Assembly: GCF_002364335.1 (NCBI RefSeq)
Contig: NZ_DEXW01000046.1
Location: 110,815 to 150,475 of the forward strand
DNA from: Winogradskyella sp. UBA3174
GTDB taxonomy: Bacteria; Bacteroidota; Bacteroidia; Flavobacteriales; Flavobacteriaceae
Direction of reading: 5' to 3'
DNA: 39,661 bases
Shown here: piece after piece, positions 25,742 to 34,251 of the stretch
How the letters are laid out: each line of letters starts with the position of its first letter
Position numbering within the stretch: the stretch's first letter is position 1
Notes under the pieces: model-generated
The model's input: the letters and a program-made list of their open reading frames with translations, nothing else
What the model was told of the DNA's origin: nothing
Databases searched by the model: none
Translations under genes and position numbers: made by a program

Positions 25742-27016
25742 TTATCGTAAAAACGTCACTTTAGAAATTAATCCATTTTCAACTTCATAAATAGCAACAG
25801 CATTGAATGTTTGACCATTAGCTGTAACTTCTTCTTCATCAATAACTTTATTGCCAATCACGATTCGGTTTTTTATAACGGCTTTTAAATCTGGTGATCG
25901 TTTAAACCAAGATATATAATCTTTACGCATTTGTTCTTGTCCTTCAGATAAAATTGTATTTGGATAATTATATAGTTTTATATCCTTAGTATAAGTAGCC
26001 ATAAAGGCATCAATATCTCTAGAATTATAAGCGTCTAATTGCTTTTGAACGATGTTTTCTAATTCAGATGGTTCTGTTAGACTTTCTGCAGTATAACTAT
26101 CATCTGTAATTGTCTCTGTATCCGAATTTGGGTCTTCAATTGTCTCTTCAGCACTATTAATATCTCCAGCAATTAATAATTTGTTATATGAGTTATTAGT
26201 TGACATACGTGTGATTTTAGTTATCCCATCAGTTGATAAATCTGCAATATTTTTCCAATTATTATCTTTTCTAAGTGTTAATTTATAGAGTATATTCTCT
26301 TTACCTGAAAGGATAGTTCTATTATTTAACCAGCAAATATCCTCAACTCCTTCCATAGTATTAGCAAGAACTCTTATTCTACCTGTTAAAGGATTTAAAG
26401 ATTTTATTTGCCACTGTTTATCATCTTCTTTAGAGATAAAACTCACGAGATTTGAATTAGGAATCTTATGAAAAGAGCGCCCTACATTTGTAGCATATTT
26501 TCTGTTAGTTCCTTCTTGGATATTATGAACGTATAAGTTTAGATTTTCTTCTTCAATGATAGCAGAAACTATAGTATTTTCGTCATACCATGTATAATAA
26601 GCAACGACTAAATCTTGAATGAGTTCTGTAGATTCACCATTGCTCCAATTGTAAGAATAGAGACGTTGTTTTCCATCATTATCTAAGCGAACAGCGGAAG
26701 CTTCATTTTTATTTGGAATTTTTAAAGGAGAATATTCACCACCTTCTGTAAAATTCATCCAGATTTTAGCTTTATAACGTGTGTCATATTTAGCAATATC
26801 TGTTTGGTCATTTCTTGTGGATGCAAAAACAATATAGCGATCATCATAAAATGAAGGTTGATTATCATAACCTTTATTGTTAGAAATGTTTTTAGCCTTA
26901 CTCAGTTCTATTTTTGAATTTTTTATTTCTAAATCGAATAGGAAAATTTCGGTGTTGGATTGAGAAAAACTTATTGTGGTGATAAGGGAAAATAGGATTA
27001 TAAAATATGATTTCAT
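25742..27016 (-). CDS. Secreted beta-propeller protein with C-terminal NTF2-like domain
   Basis: A 424-residue exported protein. Signal peptide MKSYFIILFSLITTISFSQS; the ATG at 27016 is preferred over the TTG at 27025. Residues ~25-290 repeat TolB/WD40-like blades: 'KGYDNQPSFYDDRYIVFAST', 'GGEYSPLKIPNKNEASAVRL', 'EDICWLNNRTILSGKEN'. An acidic linker (~285-305) leads to a SnoaL/NTF2-like domain: 'LDAYNSRDIDAFMATYTKDI', 'GQEQMRKDYISWFKRSPDL', 'AIYEVENGLISKVTFLR'. Each part is a common module; the pairing is less so. Substrate and role are unknown. A promoter is seen at 27039-27070. Confidence 0.8.
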   Translation of the reverse strand: MKSYFIILFSLITTISFSQSNTEIFLFDLEIKNSKIELSKAKNISNNKGYDNQPSFYDDRYIVFASTRNDQTDIAKYDTRYKAKIWMNFTEGGEYSPLKIPNKNEASAVRLDNDGKQRLYSYNWSNGESTELIQDLVVAYYTWYDENTIVSAIIEEENLNLYVHNIQEGTNRKYATNVGRSFHKIPNSNLVSFISKEDDKQWQIKSLNPLTGRIRVLANTMEGVEDICWLNNRTILSGKENILYKLTLRKDNNWKNIADLSTDGITKITRMSTNNSYNKLLIAGDINSAEETIEDPNSDTETITDDSYTAESLTEPSELENIVQKQLDAYNSRDIDAFMATYTKDIKLYNYPNTILSEGQEQMRKDYISWFKRSPDLKAVIKNRIVIGNKVIDEEEVTANGQTFNAVAIYEVENGLISKVTFLR

Positions 27017-27038
27017 TTGATACAAAAAATTGATTTCT

Positions 27039-27070
27039 TAAATATAGTAAATAAAAAAAGCCAATTCAAA
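27039..27070 (-). promoter_or_regulatory. Candidate promoter of the propeller/NTF2 gene, overlapping a terminator
   Basis: On the minus strand, TTTG (27067-27070) stands 20 bp from TATATTTA (27039-27046), seven of eight positions of TAnnTTTG. The TTTG part lies in the loop and stem of the fad terminator, so the end of one unit and the start of the next share bases. Confidence 0.4.
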
Positions 27071-27087
27071 CTAAAGAATTGGCTTTT
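27053..27087 (-). terminator. Terminator of the fad operon
   Basis: AAAAGCCAATTC (27056-27067) and GAATTGGCTTTT (27076-27087) pair perfectly over 12 bp around an 8-base loop. On the minus strand the stem is followed by a run of T (complement of the A run 27053-27059). It begins 23 bp after the fadE stop codon. Confidence 0.88.
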
Positions 27088-27109
27088 AACTTTTAAACTT
27101 AAACTTAAT

Positions 27110-28921
27110 CTAAAAGCAGTACTTATTCTCTGCTTTTACTTTTTCTGCAATTTCAATACGTAAGTCAACAATATCTGGGTAGTTAACATACTTTGTGAAA
27201 CGCTTTAGTCCCATTAACATCATACGTTGTTCGTCTCCTTCAGCAAAAGAGATAATACTTTCTTTTCCTTTTTCTTCAACGATATCTACTGCATGATATA
27301 AATATAATTTCGCCATAGCTATTTGAGCAGATTGTGCGTCCTCACCAAAGCGCTTTGCATTCTTTTCTGTTCTTAAAATTGCTGATTCTGCCATATAGAT
27401 TTCAATTAAGATATCTGCAGCAGCAATTAAAAGTTGTTGGTGGTCTTCTAATTGAGGACCATATTTTTGAACAGCTCCACCTGCAACCATTAAGAAGGTC
27501 TTTTTTAACTTCTTAATCATTTCTTTTTCTTCTGAAAATAATTCAGAATAATCGGGTGTTTCAAAAGACGGAATGCCCATTAATTCTTCCTGTACTTTTT
27601 GAGCAGGACCTAATAAATCGACATGACCTTTCATCGCTTTCTTAACTAACATACCAACAGATAACATTCTGTTAATTTCGTTAGTACCTTCATAGATTCG
27701 CGCAATACGCGCATCTCTCCAAGCTGCTTCCATTGGTGTTTCTTCAGAAAAGCCCATACCACCAAAAATTTGTATCCCTTCATCTGCACAGTTTTGTACA
27801 TCTTCTGATACAGCAACTTTTAAGATTGAACATTCTATAGCATATTCTTCAACACCTTTTAATTCAGCTTCTTGATGTGTATTACCAGCAGCTTCTCGCA
27901 TTGCGATGCGATCTTCAATATTTTTAGAAGCGCGATAGGTAGCGGATTCTCCAGCATATGTACTAGCTGCCATTTCTGCCAACTTCGTTTTGATAGCACC
28001 AAAATCTGCTATAGGTGTATTAAATTGTTTACGTTCGTTTGCGTAGTTTACAGCTATAGATAACACGCGACGTTGAGAATCTAAACAAGCTGCTGCTAAC
28101 TTAATACGACCAACATTTAACGCGTTCATCGCAATTTTAAACCCTTCGCCACGACCTGCTAACATATTTTCAGCAGATACAACAGTATCATTAAAAAATA
28201 CTTGACGCGTAGAACTTGCACGAATTCCTAACTTGTGCTCTTCTTCGCCCATTGTGATTCCGTTTGGACTGTTTTTATCAAACTCTACAATAAATCCTGT
28301 AATGTTTTTATCGTTTTCAATACGTGCAAAAACGATCATCAAACTACAGAAACCTGCGTTTGAAATCCACATTTTTTGTCCGTTGATTTTATATGTTTTG
28401 CCATCTGCTGAAAGTGTAGCAGTCGTTTTACCAGAGTTAGCATCAGAGCCTGCTCCTGGTTCTGTTAAACAATAGGCTCCGAACCATTCTCCAGAAGCTA
28501 ATTTTGGTACATATTTTTGTTTTTGTTCGTCTGTTCCGTATAACGTAATTGGCATGGTGCCAATTCCTGTATGTGCACCGAATGCTGTACTAAAAGAACC
28601 TGTACCAGATGAAATATAATCACATGTTAATACGGTAGAGACAAATCCCATTCCCATTCCACCATAAGCTTCAGGAACAGCAACACTTAAAAAGCCCATA
28701 TCACCAGCTTTTCGCATAACCTCTTCGGTTAGAGCAAAGTCTTTCGCTTCAAAACGTGCTTTATGAGGGATGATTTCACGATCATTGAATTCCATTACAG
28801 ATTCTTTCATCATCGTTTGTTCTTCTGTAAAATCTTCAGGAGTAAAAACGTCTTCACAATTTGTTTCCTTTACTAGGAATTGTCCTCCTCTTAATAATTC
28901 TTTTTCTTGAGTTGCTTCCAT
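27110..28921 (-). CDS. fadE: Acyl-CoA dehydrogenase (FadE type)
   Basis: A 603-residue flavoprotein that introduces the trans-2 double bond into acyl-CoA, the first step of beta-oxidation. Visible acyl-CoA dehydrogenase marks are 'AYCLTEPGAGSDANSG' (FAD and substrate binding), 'YKINGQKMWISNAG', 'FGAIKTKLAEMAA', 'IQIFGGMGFSEETPMEAAWRD' and 'IARIYEGTNEINRM', with the catalytic-base-type Glu in YEGTNEI. About 150 extra C-terminal residues make it longer than short-chain enzymes (~380) and match the Bacillus FadE class (~594). It is the last gene of the marR-fadN-fadA-fadE operon, 27 bp after fadA and followed by a strong terminator. Confidence 0.93.
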   Translation of the reverse strand: MEATQEKELLRGGQFLVKETNCEDVFTPEDFTEEQTMMKESVMEFNDREIIPHKARFEAKDFALTEEVMRKAGDMGFLSVAVPEAYGGMGMGFVSTVLTCDYISSGTGSFSTAFGAHTGIGTMPITLYGTDEQKQKYVPKLASGEWFGAYCLTEPGAGSDANSGKTTATLSADGKTYKINGQKMWISNAGFCSLMIVFARIENDKNITGFIVEFDKNSPNGITMGEEEHKLGIRASSTRQVFFNDTVVSAENMLAGRGEGFKIAMNALNVGRIKLAAACLDSQRRVLSIAVNYANERKQFNTPIADFGAIKTKLAEMAASTYAGESATYRASKNIEDRIAMREAAGNTHQEAELKGVEEYAIECSILKVAVSEDVQNCADEGIQIFGGMGFSEETPMEAAWRDARIARIYEGTNEINRMLSVGMLVKKAMKGHVDLLGPAQKVQEELMGIPSFETPDYSELFSEEKEMIKKLKKTFLMVAGGAVQKYGPQLEDHQQLLIAAADILIEIYMAESAILRTEKNAKRFGEDAQSAQIAMAKLYLYHAVDIVEEKGKESIISFAEGDEQRMMLMGLKRFTKYVNYPDIVDLRIEIAEKVKAENKYCF

Positions 28922-28948
28922 AACTATAAAATATAAATGTTCTTTTTT

Positions 28949-30142
28949 CTAATTTAAAAATTCAAATACTCCACAAGCACCTTGACCAGTTCCAACACAC
29001 ATCGTTACAGCTCCATACTTACCTTGCATGTTTTGCTTACGCATTTCATCAAATAATTGTACAGATAGTTTTGCTCCAGTACAGCCTAATGGATGACCTA
29101 ATGCTATTGCTCCACCATTTACGTTAATGATATCAGGATTTAAATTTAACTCACGAATTACAGCTAAAGACTGAGAAGCAAATGCTTCATTCAATTCAAT
29201 AAGTGATAAGTCGTTTTGCTTTAAACCTGCTTGCTTTAATGCTTTTGGGATAGCCTTTACTGGTCCAATTCCCATAATACGTGGCTCAACACCAGCAGCA
29301 GCATAATTGACCATACGTGCAACTGGTTCAAGATTTAACTCTTTAACCATGTCTTCACTCATAACCATAACAAAAGCAGCTCCATCACTCATTTGTGATG
29401 AGTTACCAGCAGTTACGCTTCCGCCAGCTGCAAAAACGGCTCTAAGTTTTGCTAAAGCCTCTTTACTAGTTCCTGCACGAGGACCTTCATCTTTAGTCAC
29501 CGTATATGATTTTGTTGCTTTCTTTCCGTTAACATCAATATAAGTCTGTTCAACTTCAATTGGCACAATTTGATCTTGAAAACGATTTTCGGCTAATGCT
29601 TTTAAAGCTTTCATATGAGAATTATATGCAAACTCATCTTGATCTTCACGAGAAACTTTAAACTGGTTGGCAACTGCTTCTGCAGTATTTCCCATTCCCC
29701 AATAATAATCTTCATGACCTGCTTTTACAATTGCATCGTAGTTTAATTCTGGTTTAAAACCAGTCATTGGTACGCTACTCATGCTTTCCGCACCACCTGC
29801 AATAATACAATCTGCCATTCCGGCTTGGATTTTTGCTGTTGCCATTCCGATAGTTTCTACTCCTGAAGAGCAAAAACGGTTAACAGTGACACCAGGAACA
29901 TCTATAACTTCTAATCCCATTAATGAGATTAATCGCGCCATATTTAGTCCTTGAGCACCTTCTGGCATTGCATTACCAACGATAACATCATCAATACGTT
30001 TAGGGTCTAAACCTGGCAATTCCTTCATCATATATTTGATGGTTTCTGCTGCCAATTCATCTGTTCTTTTAAAACGGAACACGCCTTTTGGTGCTTTACC
30101 AACTGCGGTTCTATATGCTTTTACTATATATGCTGTTTTCAT
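28949..30142 (-). CDS. fadA: Acetyl-CoA C-acyltransferase (3-ketoacyl-CoA thiolase)
   Basis: A 397-residue thiolase that cleaves 3-ketoacyl-CoA into acetyl-CoA and a shortened acyl-CoA. The nucleophile C91 lies in 'VNRFCSSGVETIGMA'; the His is in 'NVNGGAIALGHPLGCTGAK' and the second Cys in 'MCVGTGQGACG'. 'GNSSQMSDGAAFV' is also typical. Full length for the family, no targeting signal. It stands between fadN and fadE in the order seen in the Bacillus fadNAE operon. The 100 bp gap from fadN contains an inverted repeat (30155-30234). Confidence 0.96.
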   Translation of the reverse strand: MKTAYIVKAYRTAVGKAPKGVFRFKRTDELAAETIKYMMKELPGLDPKRIDDVIVGNAMPEGAQGLNMARLISLMGLEVIDVPGVTVNRFCSSGVETIGMATAKIQAGMADCIIAGGAESMSSVPMTGFKPELNYDAIVKAGHEDYYWGMGNTAEAVANQFKVSREDQDEFAYNSHMKALKALAENRFQDQIVPIEVEQTYIDVNGKKATKSYTVTKDEGPRAGTSKEALAKLRAVFAAGGSVTAGNSSQMSDGAAFVMVMSEDMVKELNLEPVARMVNYAAAGVEPRIMGIGPVKAIPKALKQAGLKQNDLSLIELNEAFASQSLAVIRELNLNPDIINVNGGAIALGHPLGCTGAKLSVQLFDEMRKQNMQGKYGAVTMCVGTGQGACGVFEFLN

Positions 30143-30154
30143 ATTTTGTGCTTT

Positions 30155-30234
30155 TAGCTATTAGCTTTTGGCCTTTAGCGTCTGTAATTATATATTCTAA
30201 GTGCCAACAGCTAAAAGCTAAAGGCTAATCGCTG
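30155..30234. repeat. Imperfect inverted repeat between fadN and fadA
   Basis: Arms 30155-30181 and 30208-30234 (27 bases each) pair at about 20 of 26 positions around a 26-base loop. Both arms are built of short TTAGC/GCTAA and AGCTTTT/AAAAGCT words. No T run follows, so it is not a standard terminator. It may be a processing or stability hairpin in the operon mRNA, or a copy of a dispersed intergenic repeat. I see no other copy in this window. Confidence 0.6.
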
Positions 30235-30242
30235 AGTGGTTT

Positions 30243-32651
30243 TTAATTACGTAACGGTTTCCCTTTGGTTAACATATGCTGAATTCTTTCCAAAGTCTTA
30301 CGTTCTGTACAAAGTGAAAGGAAAGCTTCACGCTCTAAGTCTAATAGGTATTGTTCATTTACGAGAGTTGGTTCAGATAAATCACCACCAGCCATTACAT
30401 AAGCTAATTTGTTAGCAATTTTCATGTCGTGCTCACTAATGTATTTAGAGTCCTTCATAGAATCTGTACCTACCATAAACATACCTAAGGCTTGCTTACC
30501 AAGTACTTTTACATCTGTTCGTTTTACAGGTTGTGTGTAACCCATATCTGCCATTAGTTTAGCGTGTTGTTTTGCAACTCCTATTTGACGGTCTTTATTT
30601 ACAACGATGATATCCTTTCCTTTTTGAAGGATTCCTAAATCGAAAGCTTCGTAAGCAGAGGTTGCTACTTTTGCCATTCCGATTGTTAAGAAGTACTCTT
30701 GAAGTGTATTTAATTGTACATCACCTTTTCTAAAAGTATCAGATGCTCTTAAAGCCATTTCTTTAGAACCACCACCACCAGGAATCACACCAACACCAAA
30801 CTCTACAAGTCCGATGTAAGTTTCTGCAGCTGCTACCACTTTATCTGCGTGCATTGATAACTCACATCCACCACCAAGAGCCATGCCGTGAGGTGCAGCA
30901 ACGGTTGGAATAGAAGAGTAGCGCATTCGCATCATACTATCTTGGAAATATTTGATAGCCATATTCAGCTCATCATATTCTTGCTCTGCAGCCATCATAA
31001 AAATCATTCCGATATTTGCTCCGACAGAAAAGTTTGCGGCTTGGTTACCAACTACTAAACCTGCGAAATCTTTTTCAGCAATATCAATTGCTTTATTTAA
31101 TCCTGCTAATACGTCGCCTCCAATAGTATTCATTTTAGATTGGAACTCTACATTAAGAATGCCATCACCTAAATCCTCAACAACAACACCCGAGTTTTTA
31201 AATACTTCAGATGTTTTTCTAATATTATCTAATATGATAAAACTGTCTTGTCCAGGTATTTTTTCTTGTGTTTTCTTCGGAATATCATAAGCGTATGTTG
31301 CACCTTCTTTAACAGAATAGAAAGATGTGATTCCTGCCACTAACATATCGTTTACCCAAGTATTAGGTTCTAAACCTTCAGCCTTCATCATTTCAATTCC
31401 TTTTTCGATACCAATAGCATCCCAAATTTGGAAAGGTCCATGTCCCCAACCAAATCCAGCTTTCATAGCATTATCAATCTTATAAAGGTCTTCTGTGATT
31501 TCTGGAATTCGATTAGATACATAAGCAAATAATGCAGCAAAGTGTTTTCTGTAGAATTCACCAGCTTTATCTTTTCCTTTTACTAAGACCTTAAAACGAT
31601 CTGCTACATTATCAATAGTTTTTGTTAACTCTAAGGTTGCAAATTTAGCACGTTTGTTAGCTCTATATTCTAGAGAATCTAAGTCTAAGGATAAAATTTC
31701 TTTTTTGCCTTCAGCAGAAACTTGTTTTTTGTAAAAACCTTGTCCTGTCTTACTTCCTAACCATTTGTTATCCATCATAGTATTGATGAAGGTTGGTAAG
31801 GTGAATAAATCTAATTGTTCGTCTTTAGGACAATTGTCTTTAATACCATTAGCAACATGTACTAAAGTATCTAATCCAACAACATCTACAGTTCTAAATG
31901 TTGCTGATTTTGGACGACCAATTACAGGACCCGATAACTTATCTACTTCCTCAATGGTCATTTCTAATTCTTTGACTACATGAAATACATTCATGATGCT
32001 AAAAATTCCGATTCTATTACCAATAAATGCAGGAGTATCTTTAGCGATTACAGATGTTTTTCCTAAGAATTGTTCTCCGTATCCGTTTAAGAAATCTAAA
32101 ACAGAAGAATCTGTTTTTGGTCCTGGAATAATTTCAAATAATTTTAAGTAACGTGCAGGGTTGAAAAAGTGAGTCCCACAGAAATGCTTTTGAAAATCTT
32201 CACTTCGGCCTTCGCTCATGAATTTGATTGGAATTCCAGACGTATTTGATGTAATTAAAGTTCCTGGAGTTCTATGTTTTTCAAGTTTTTCGAATACCTG
32301 TTGTTTAATGTCTAGACGCTCTACAACGACTTCCATAATCCAATCTACATCTTTTACCTTTGCGATATCATCCTCTAGATTACCAGTAGTAATTCGATTT
32401 GCAAACGAATTATGATAGAGTGGTGCAGGTTTCGATTTGATTGAAGCTGTTAAAGCATCATTTACTAATCTGTTTTTAACGACCTTGTCTTCTAAAGTTA
32501 ATCCTTTAGCTTTTTCTTTAGCATTCAGTTCTCTCGGAACGATGTCTAATAACAAGACATCTACACCAATGTTAGCAAAATGACAAGCAATTCCGCTTCC
32601 CATTATACCTGAACCAATAATGGCTATTTTTTTAATTCTACGTCTACTCAT
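30243..32651 (-). CDS. fadN: 3-hydroxyacyl-CoA dehydrogenase / enoyl-CoA hydratase fusion (FadN type)
   Basis: An 802-residue bifunctional beta-oxidation enzyme. The N-terminal dehydrogenase opens with a Rossmann motif 'IAIIGSGIMGSGIACHFAN' (~8-26), then 'HFFNPARYLKLFEIIPG' with the catalytic His, and a helical domain to about residue 430. The hydratase/isomerase domain follows (~480-680), with 'HGMALGGGCELSMHADKV' as the oxyanion-hole block and 'GLVEFGVGVIPGGGG' with the catalytic Glu region. This order (dehydrogenase first) is that of Bacillus FadN and opposite to E. coli FadB. It begins 1 bp after the marR stop codon, so translation is probably coupled. Confidence 0.94.
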   Translation of the reverse strand: MSRRRIKKIAIIGSGIMGSGIACHFANIGVDVLLLDIVPRELNAKEKAKGLTLEDKVVKNRLVNDALTASIKSKPAPLYHNSFANRITTGNLEDDIAKVKDVDWIMEVVVERLDIKQQVFEKLEKHRTPGTLITSNTSGIPIKFMSEGRSEDFQKHFCGTHFFNPARYLKLFEIIPGPKTDSSVLDFLNGYGEQFLGKTSVIAKDTPAFIGNRIGIFSIMNVFHVVKELEMTIEEVDKLSGPVIGRPKSATFRTVDVVGLDTLVHVANGIKDNCPKDEQLDLFTLPTFINTMMDNKWLGSKTGQGFYKKQVSAEGKKEILSLDLDSLEYRANKRAKFATLELTKTIDNVADRFKVLVKGKDKAGEFYRKHFAALFAYVSNRIPEITEDLYKIDNAMKAGFGWGHGPFQIWDAIGIEKGIEMMKAEGLEPNTWVNDMLVAGITSFYSVKEGATYAYDIPKKTQEKIPGQDSFIILDNIRKTSEVFKNSGVVVEDLGDGILNVEFQSKMNTIGGDVLAGLNKAIDIAEKDFAGLVVGNQAANFSVGANIGMIFMMAAEQEYDELNMAIKYFQDSMMRMRYSSIPTVAAPHGMALGGGCELSMHADKVVAAAETYIGLVEFGVGVIPGGGGSKEMALRASDTFRKGDVQLNTLQEYFLTIGMAKVATSAYEAFDLGILQKGKDIIVVNKDRQIGVAKQHAKLMADMGYTQPVKRTDVKVLGKQALGMFMVGTDSMKDSKYISEHDMKIANKLAYVMAGGDLSEPTLVNEQYLLDLEREAFLSLCTERKTLERIQHMLTKGKPLRN

Positions 32652-32652
32652 C

Positions 32653-33108
32653 TTATTTTAAAATGTGTTCTTTTTGATTGTATATTTGTTTATTAGAGAT
32701 TTTATTATTGATAATATCAGCAACTTTATAGAACTTTAGTAATTCTTCTTCTGTTACACTTTCCTTTATAGATTCATTAAATGTGAGGACTTTCTCTTTA
32801 GAATAGTCTCTTTTCTCTCTACCAAATTCTGTTAAATGAATTAATATACCACGACCATCTTCAGGATTTGGCTTGCGCTTGATTAAACCCTTCTCTTCCA
32901 TGGTTTTTAATGTTCGCGAGAGACTAGTAGCTTCCATTCCCATTTTTGGACCTAATGATGTAGAAGGTGTACCTTTTTCTGGATCTATGCTTAATAAAGC
33001 AAAACCAGTTGCCATTGTTGTACCAAATTTTGATGCTTCTTCGTTATACATTTTATTAACAGCCAACCATGTAGTTCTTAATACATAATCTATAGTTTTA
33101 TCTTTCAT
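32653..33108 (-). CDS. MarR-family regulator of the fad operon
   Basis: A 151-residue winged-helix regulator. The DNA-binding part is visible in 'TSLSRTLKTMEEKGLIKRKP' followed by 'PEDGRGILIHLTEFG' (recognition helix and wing with the DGR turn). The start is the ATG at 33108; an in-frame TTG at 33138 would overlap the promoter element. It is the first gene of marR-fadN-fadA-fadE and faces two palindromic sites directly upstream, so it most likely represses its own operon. An acyl-CoA or fatty acid ligand is a reasonable inference from the genes controlled. The N-terminal 'DYVLRTTWLAVNKMYNE' helix is typical of flavobacterial members. Confidence 0.92.
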   Translation of the reverse strand: MKDKTIDYVLRTTWLAVNKMYNEEASKFGTTMATGFALLSIDPEKGTPSTSLGPKMGMEATSLSRTLKTMEEKGLIKRKPNPEDGRGILIHLTEFGREKRDYSKEKVLTFNESIKESVTEEELLKFYKVADIINNKISNKQIYNQKEHILK

Positions 33109-33125
33109 ATAAGTTTCTTGGAAGT

Positions 33126-33133
33126 CAAATATA
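33126..33133 (-). promoter_or_regulatory. Promoter -7 element of the marR-fad operon
   Basis: On the minus strand TATATTTG is an exact match to the Bacteroidota -7 consensus TAnnTTTG. It lies 17 bp before the marR ATG, giving a very short leader of roughly 12 bases. No clear TTG -33 element is seen at the usual distance; that place is taken by the palindrome 33141-33162. Confidence 0.65.
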
Positions 33134-33140
33134 AGCAAAA

Positions 33141-33162
33141 AATACTATGCACGCATAGTATT
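33141..33162. promoter_or_regulatory. MarR operator 1 (perfect palindrome)
   Basis: Half-sites AATACTATGC and GCATAGTATT are exact reverse complements around a 2-base centre. The site covers the -33/spacer region just upstream of the -7 element, so a bound MarR dimer would block RNA polymerase. Confidence 0.8.
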
Positions 33163-33167
33163 TTGTT

Positions 33168-33189
33168 AAAATTATGCTTGCATAGTATT
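33168..33189. promoter_or_regulatory. MarR operator 2 (imperfect palindrome)
   Basis: The right half GCATAGTATT is identical to that of operator 1, and the left half AAAATTATGC matches at 7 of 10 positions, again with a 2-base centre. Its centre is 27 bp from that of operator 1, which could allow two dimers to bind side by side. Confidence 0.72.
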
Positions 33190-33213
33190 ACGGAATGATG
33201 CTTGGCGAAGTTA

Positions 33214-34251
33214 CTATAAGTTGACGATGTCTTTCCGAGATTTCACATTGAGTTTACTGTAGATAGAACTCACATGAGATTTAACAGTGCTGATACCAAT
33301 GTTAAGTTCATCTGAAATCTCTTTATTGGATTTACTGGCTTTGAGTAATACATAAATCTTTCGTTCTTGAAGACTCAGAGATTTTATAATTTCTGATGCT
33401 TTGGGAGTATTTCTTTTAATAATTTTATTCAATATAAAGCCTAATAGAAATGCTATTATGAAACCTGAAATAATTAATAAGTGACTGTCTATTTTATTTT
33501 TTTGTATTGGAATTTTTGATTTAAAATTTGTAAAATAAATTGAGTTTTCAGATTTCCACCTTTTAGTTAAATTTTGATAGTAGCCAGTATTATCAGTAAT
33601 ATTCGTTTCAAAGTTGCTTTTTTGTAATGCGTAAAGTGATACTAATGGGTATGAACAACTATCCGCAATTTGTCTTAGTTGTTCATTAAAGGCATTTGTA
33701 ACAAATTGACTTTTAACCCTTGTTGCATCAAAATTTGTACTGTCTATATATCTTACAACAGTATCGATTTTTTCAATAATTTTATTTTTAGAGTCACTTA
33801 AAAATTGAACATCATTAAATATACCACTCTTGCTAAGGATTTTAACAGAAGAGGTGTTATTAGCAACTAAAAAGAAATGATTTTCATTTTTACCACCAAT
33901 AATTAGTGATACTTTTGAAGTTCCTTTTTTAGAAATATGAATACGAAATAGATTATCTTCTTTTGGTAGAAAGTGTATATTAAACTTGAAGTTACCAAAG
34001 ATATCTACCTCAGATTCTGCAATAATCATGCTTTTTGACATGGTGTACATTTTGCTGAAATCTGAAATATGTGATAAGTAAACCTTAGGATTCCAAATAC
34101 TATCTAATTTAAGGGTGCCTTCAATCTTAGAGTCTGTATTTTGAGCATTTAATATGGAAATAGATATAGATGCTAAATAGACAATGATGGCAAAGCAATA
34201 AATTTTATGCTTAAAAAACGGTAAAATACTTATGGCTAATGTTTTAATCAT
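33214..34251 (-). CDS. Membrane-anchored LuxR-type regulator with periplasmic domain
   Basis: A 345-residue protein. A basic N-terminus and hydrophobic stretch (~17-36) form a signal or first membrane helix. Residues 37-255 would be periplasmic; the 'SKIEGTLKLDSIWNPKVYLS' start and 'FKFNIHFLPKEDNLFRIHIS' suggest a DUF4369-like beta-domain, followed by a helical part. A clear membrane helix (257-278, 'LLIISGFIIAFLLGFILNKI') leads to a LuxR/GerE helix-turn-helix (~288-345; 'SLSLQERKIYVLL', 'SNKEISDELNIGISTVKSHV', 'IYSKLNV'). It thus looks like a one-component system that senses outside and binds DNA inside. The secreted protein gene upstream overlaps it by 8 bp, making that protein a likely partner. 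Confidence 0.85.
   Translation of the reverse strand: MIKTLAISILPFFKHKIYCFAIIVYLASISISILNAQNTDSKIEGTLKLDSIWNPKVYLSHISDFSKMYTMSKSMIIAESEVDIFGNFKFNIHFLPKEDNLFRIHISKKGTSKVSLIIGGKNENHFFLVANNTSSVKILSKSGIFNDVQFLSDSKNKIIEKIDTVVRYIDSTNFDATRVKSQFVTNAFNEQLRQIADSCSYPLVSLYALQKSNFETNITDNTGYYQNLTKRWKSENSIYFTNFKSKIPIQKNKIDSHLLIISGFIIAFLLGFILNKIIKRNTPKASEIIKSLSLQERKIYVLLKASKSNKEISDELNIGISTVKSHVSSIYSKLNVKSRKDIVNL

Noticed and set aside
33109..33138. TTG-initiated extension of marR
   Set aside because: It would run through the exact TAnnTTTG promoter element; the ATG at 33108 fits the family start.
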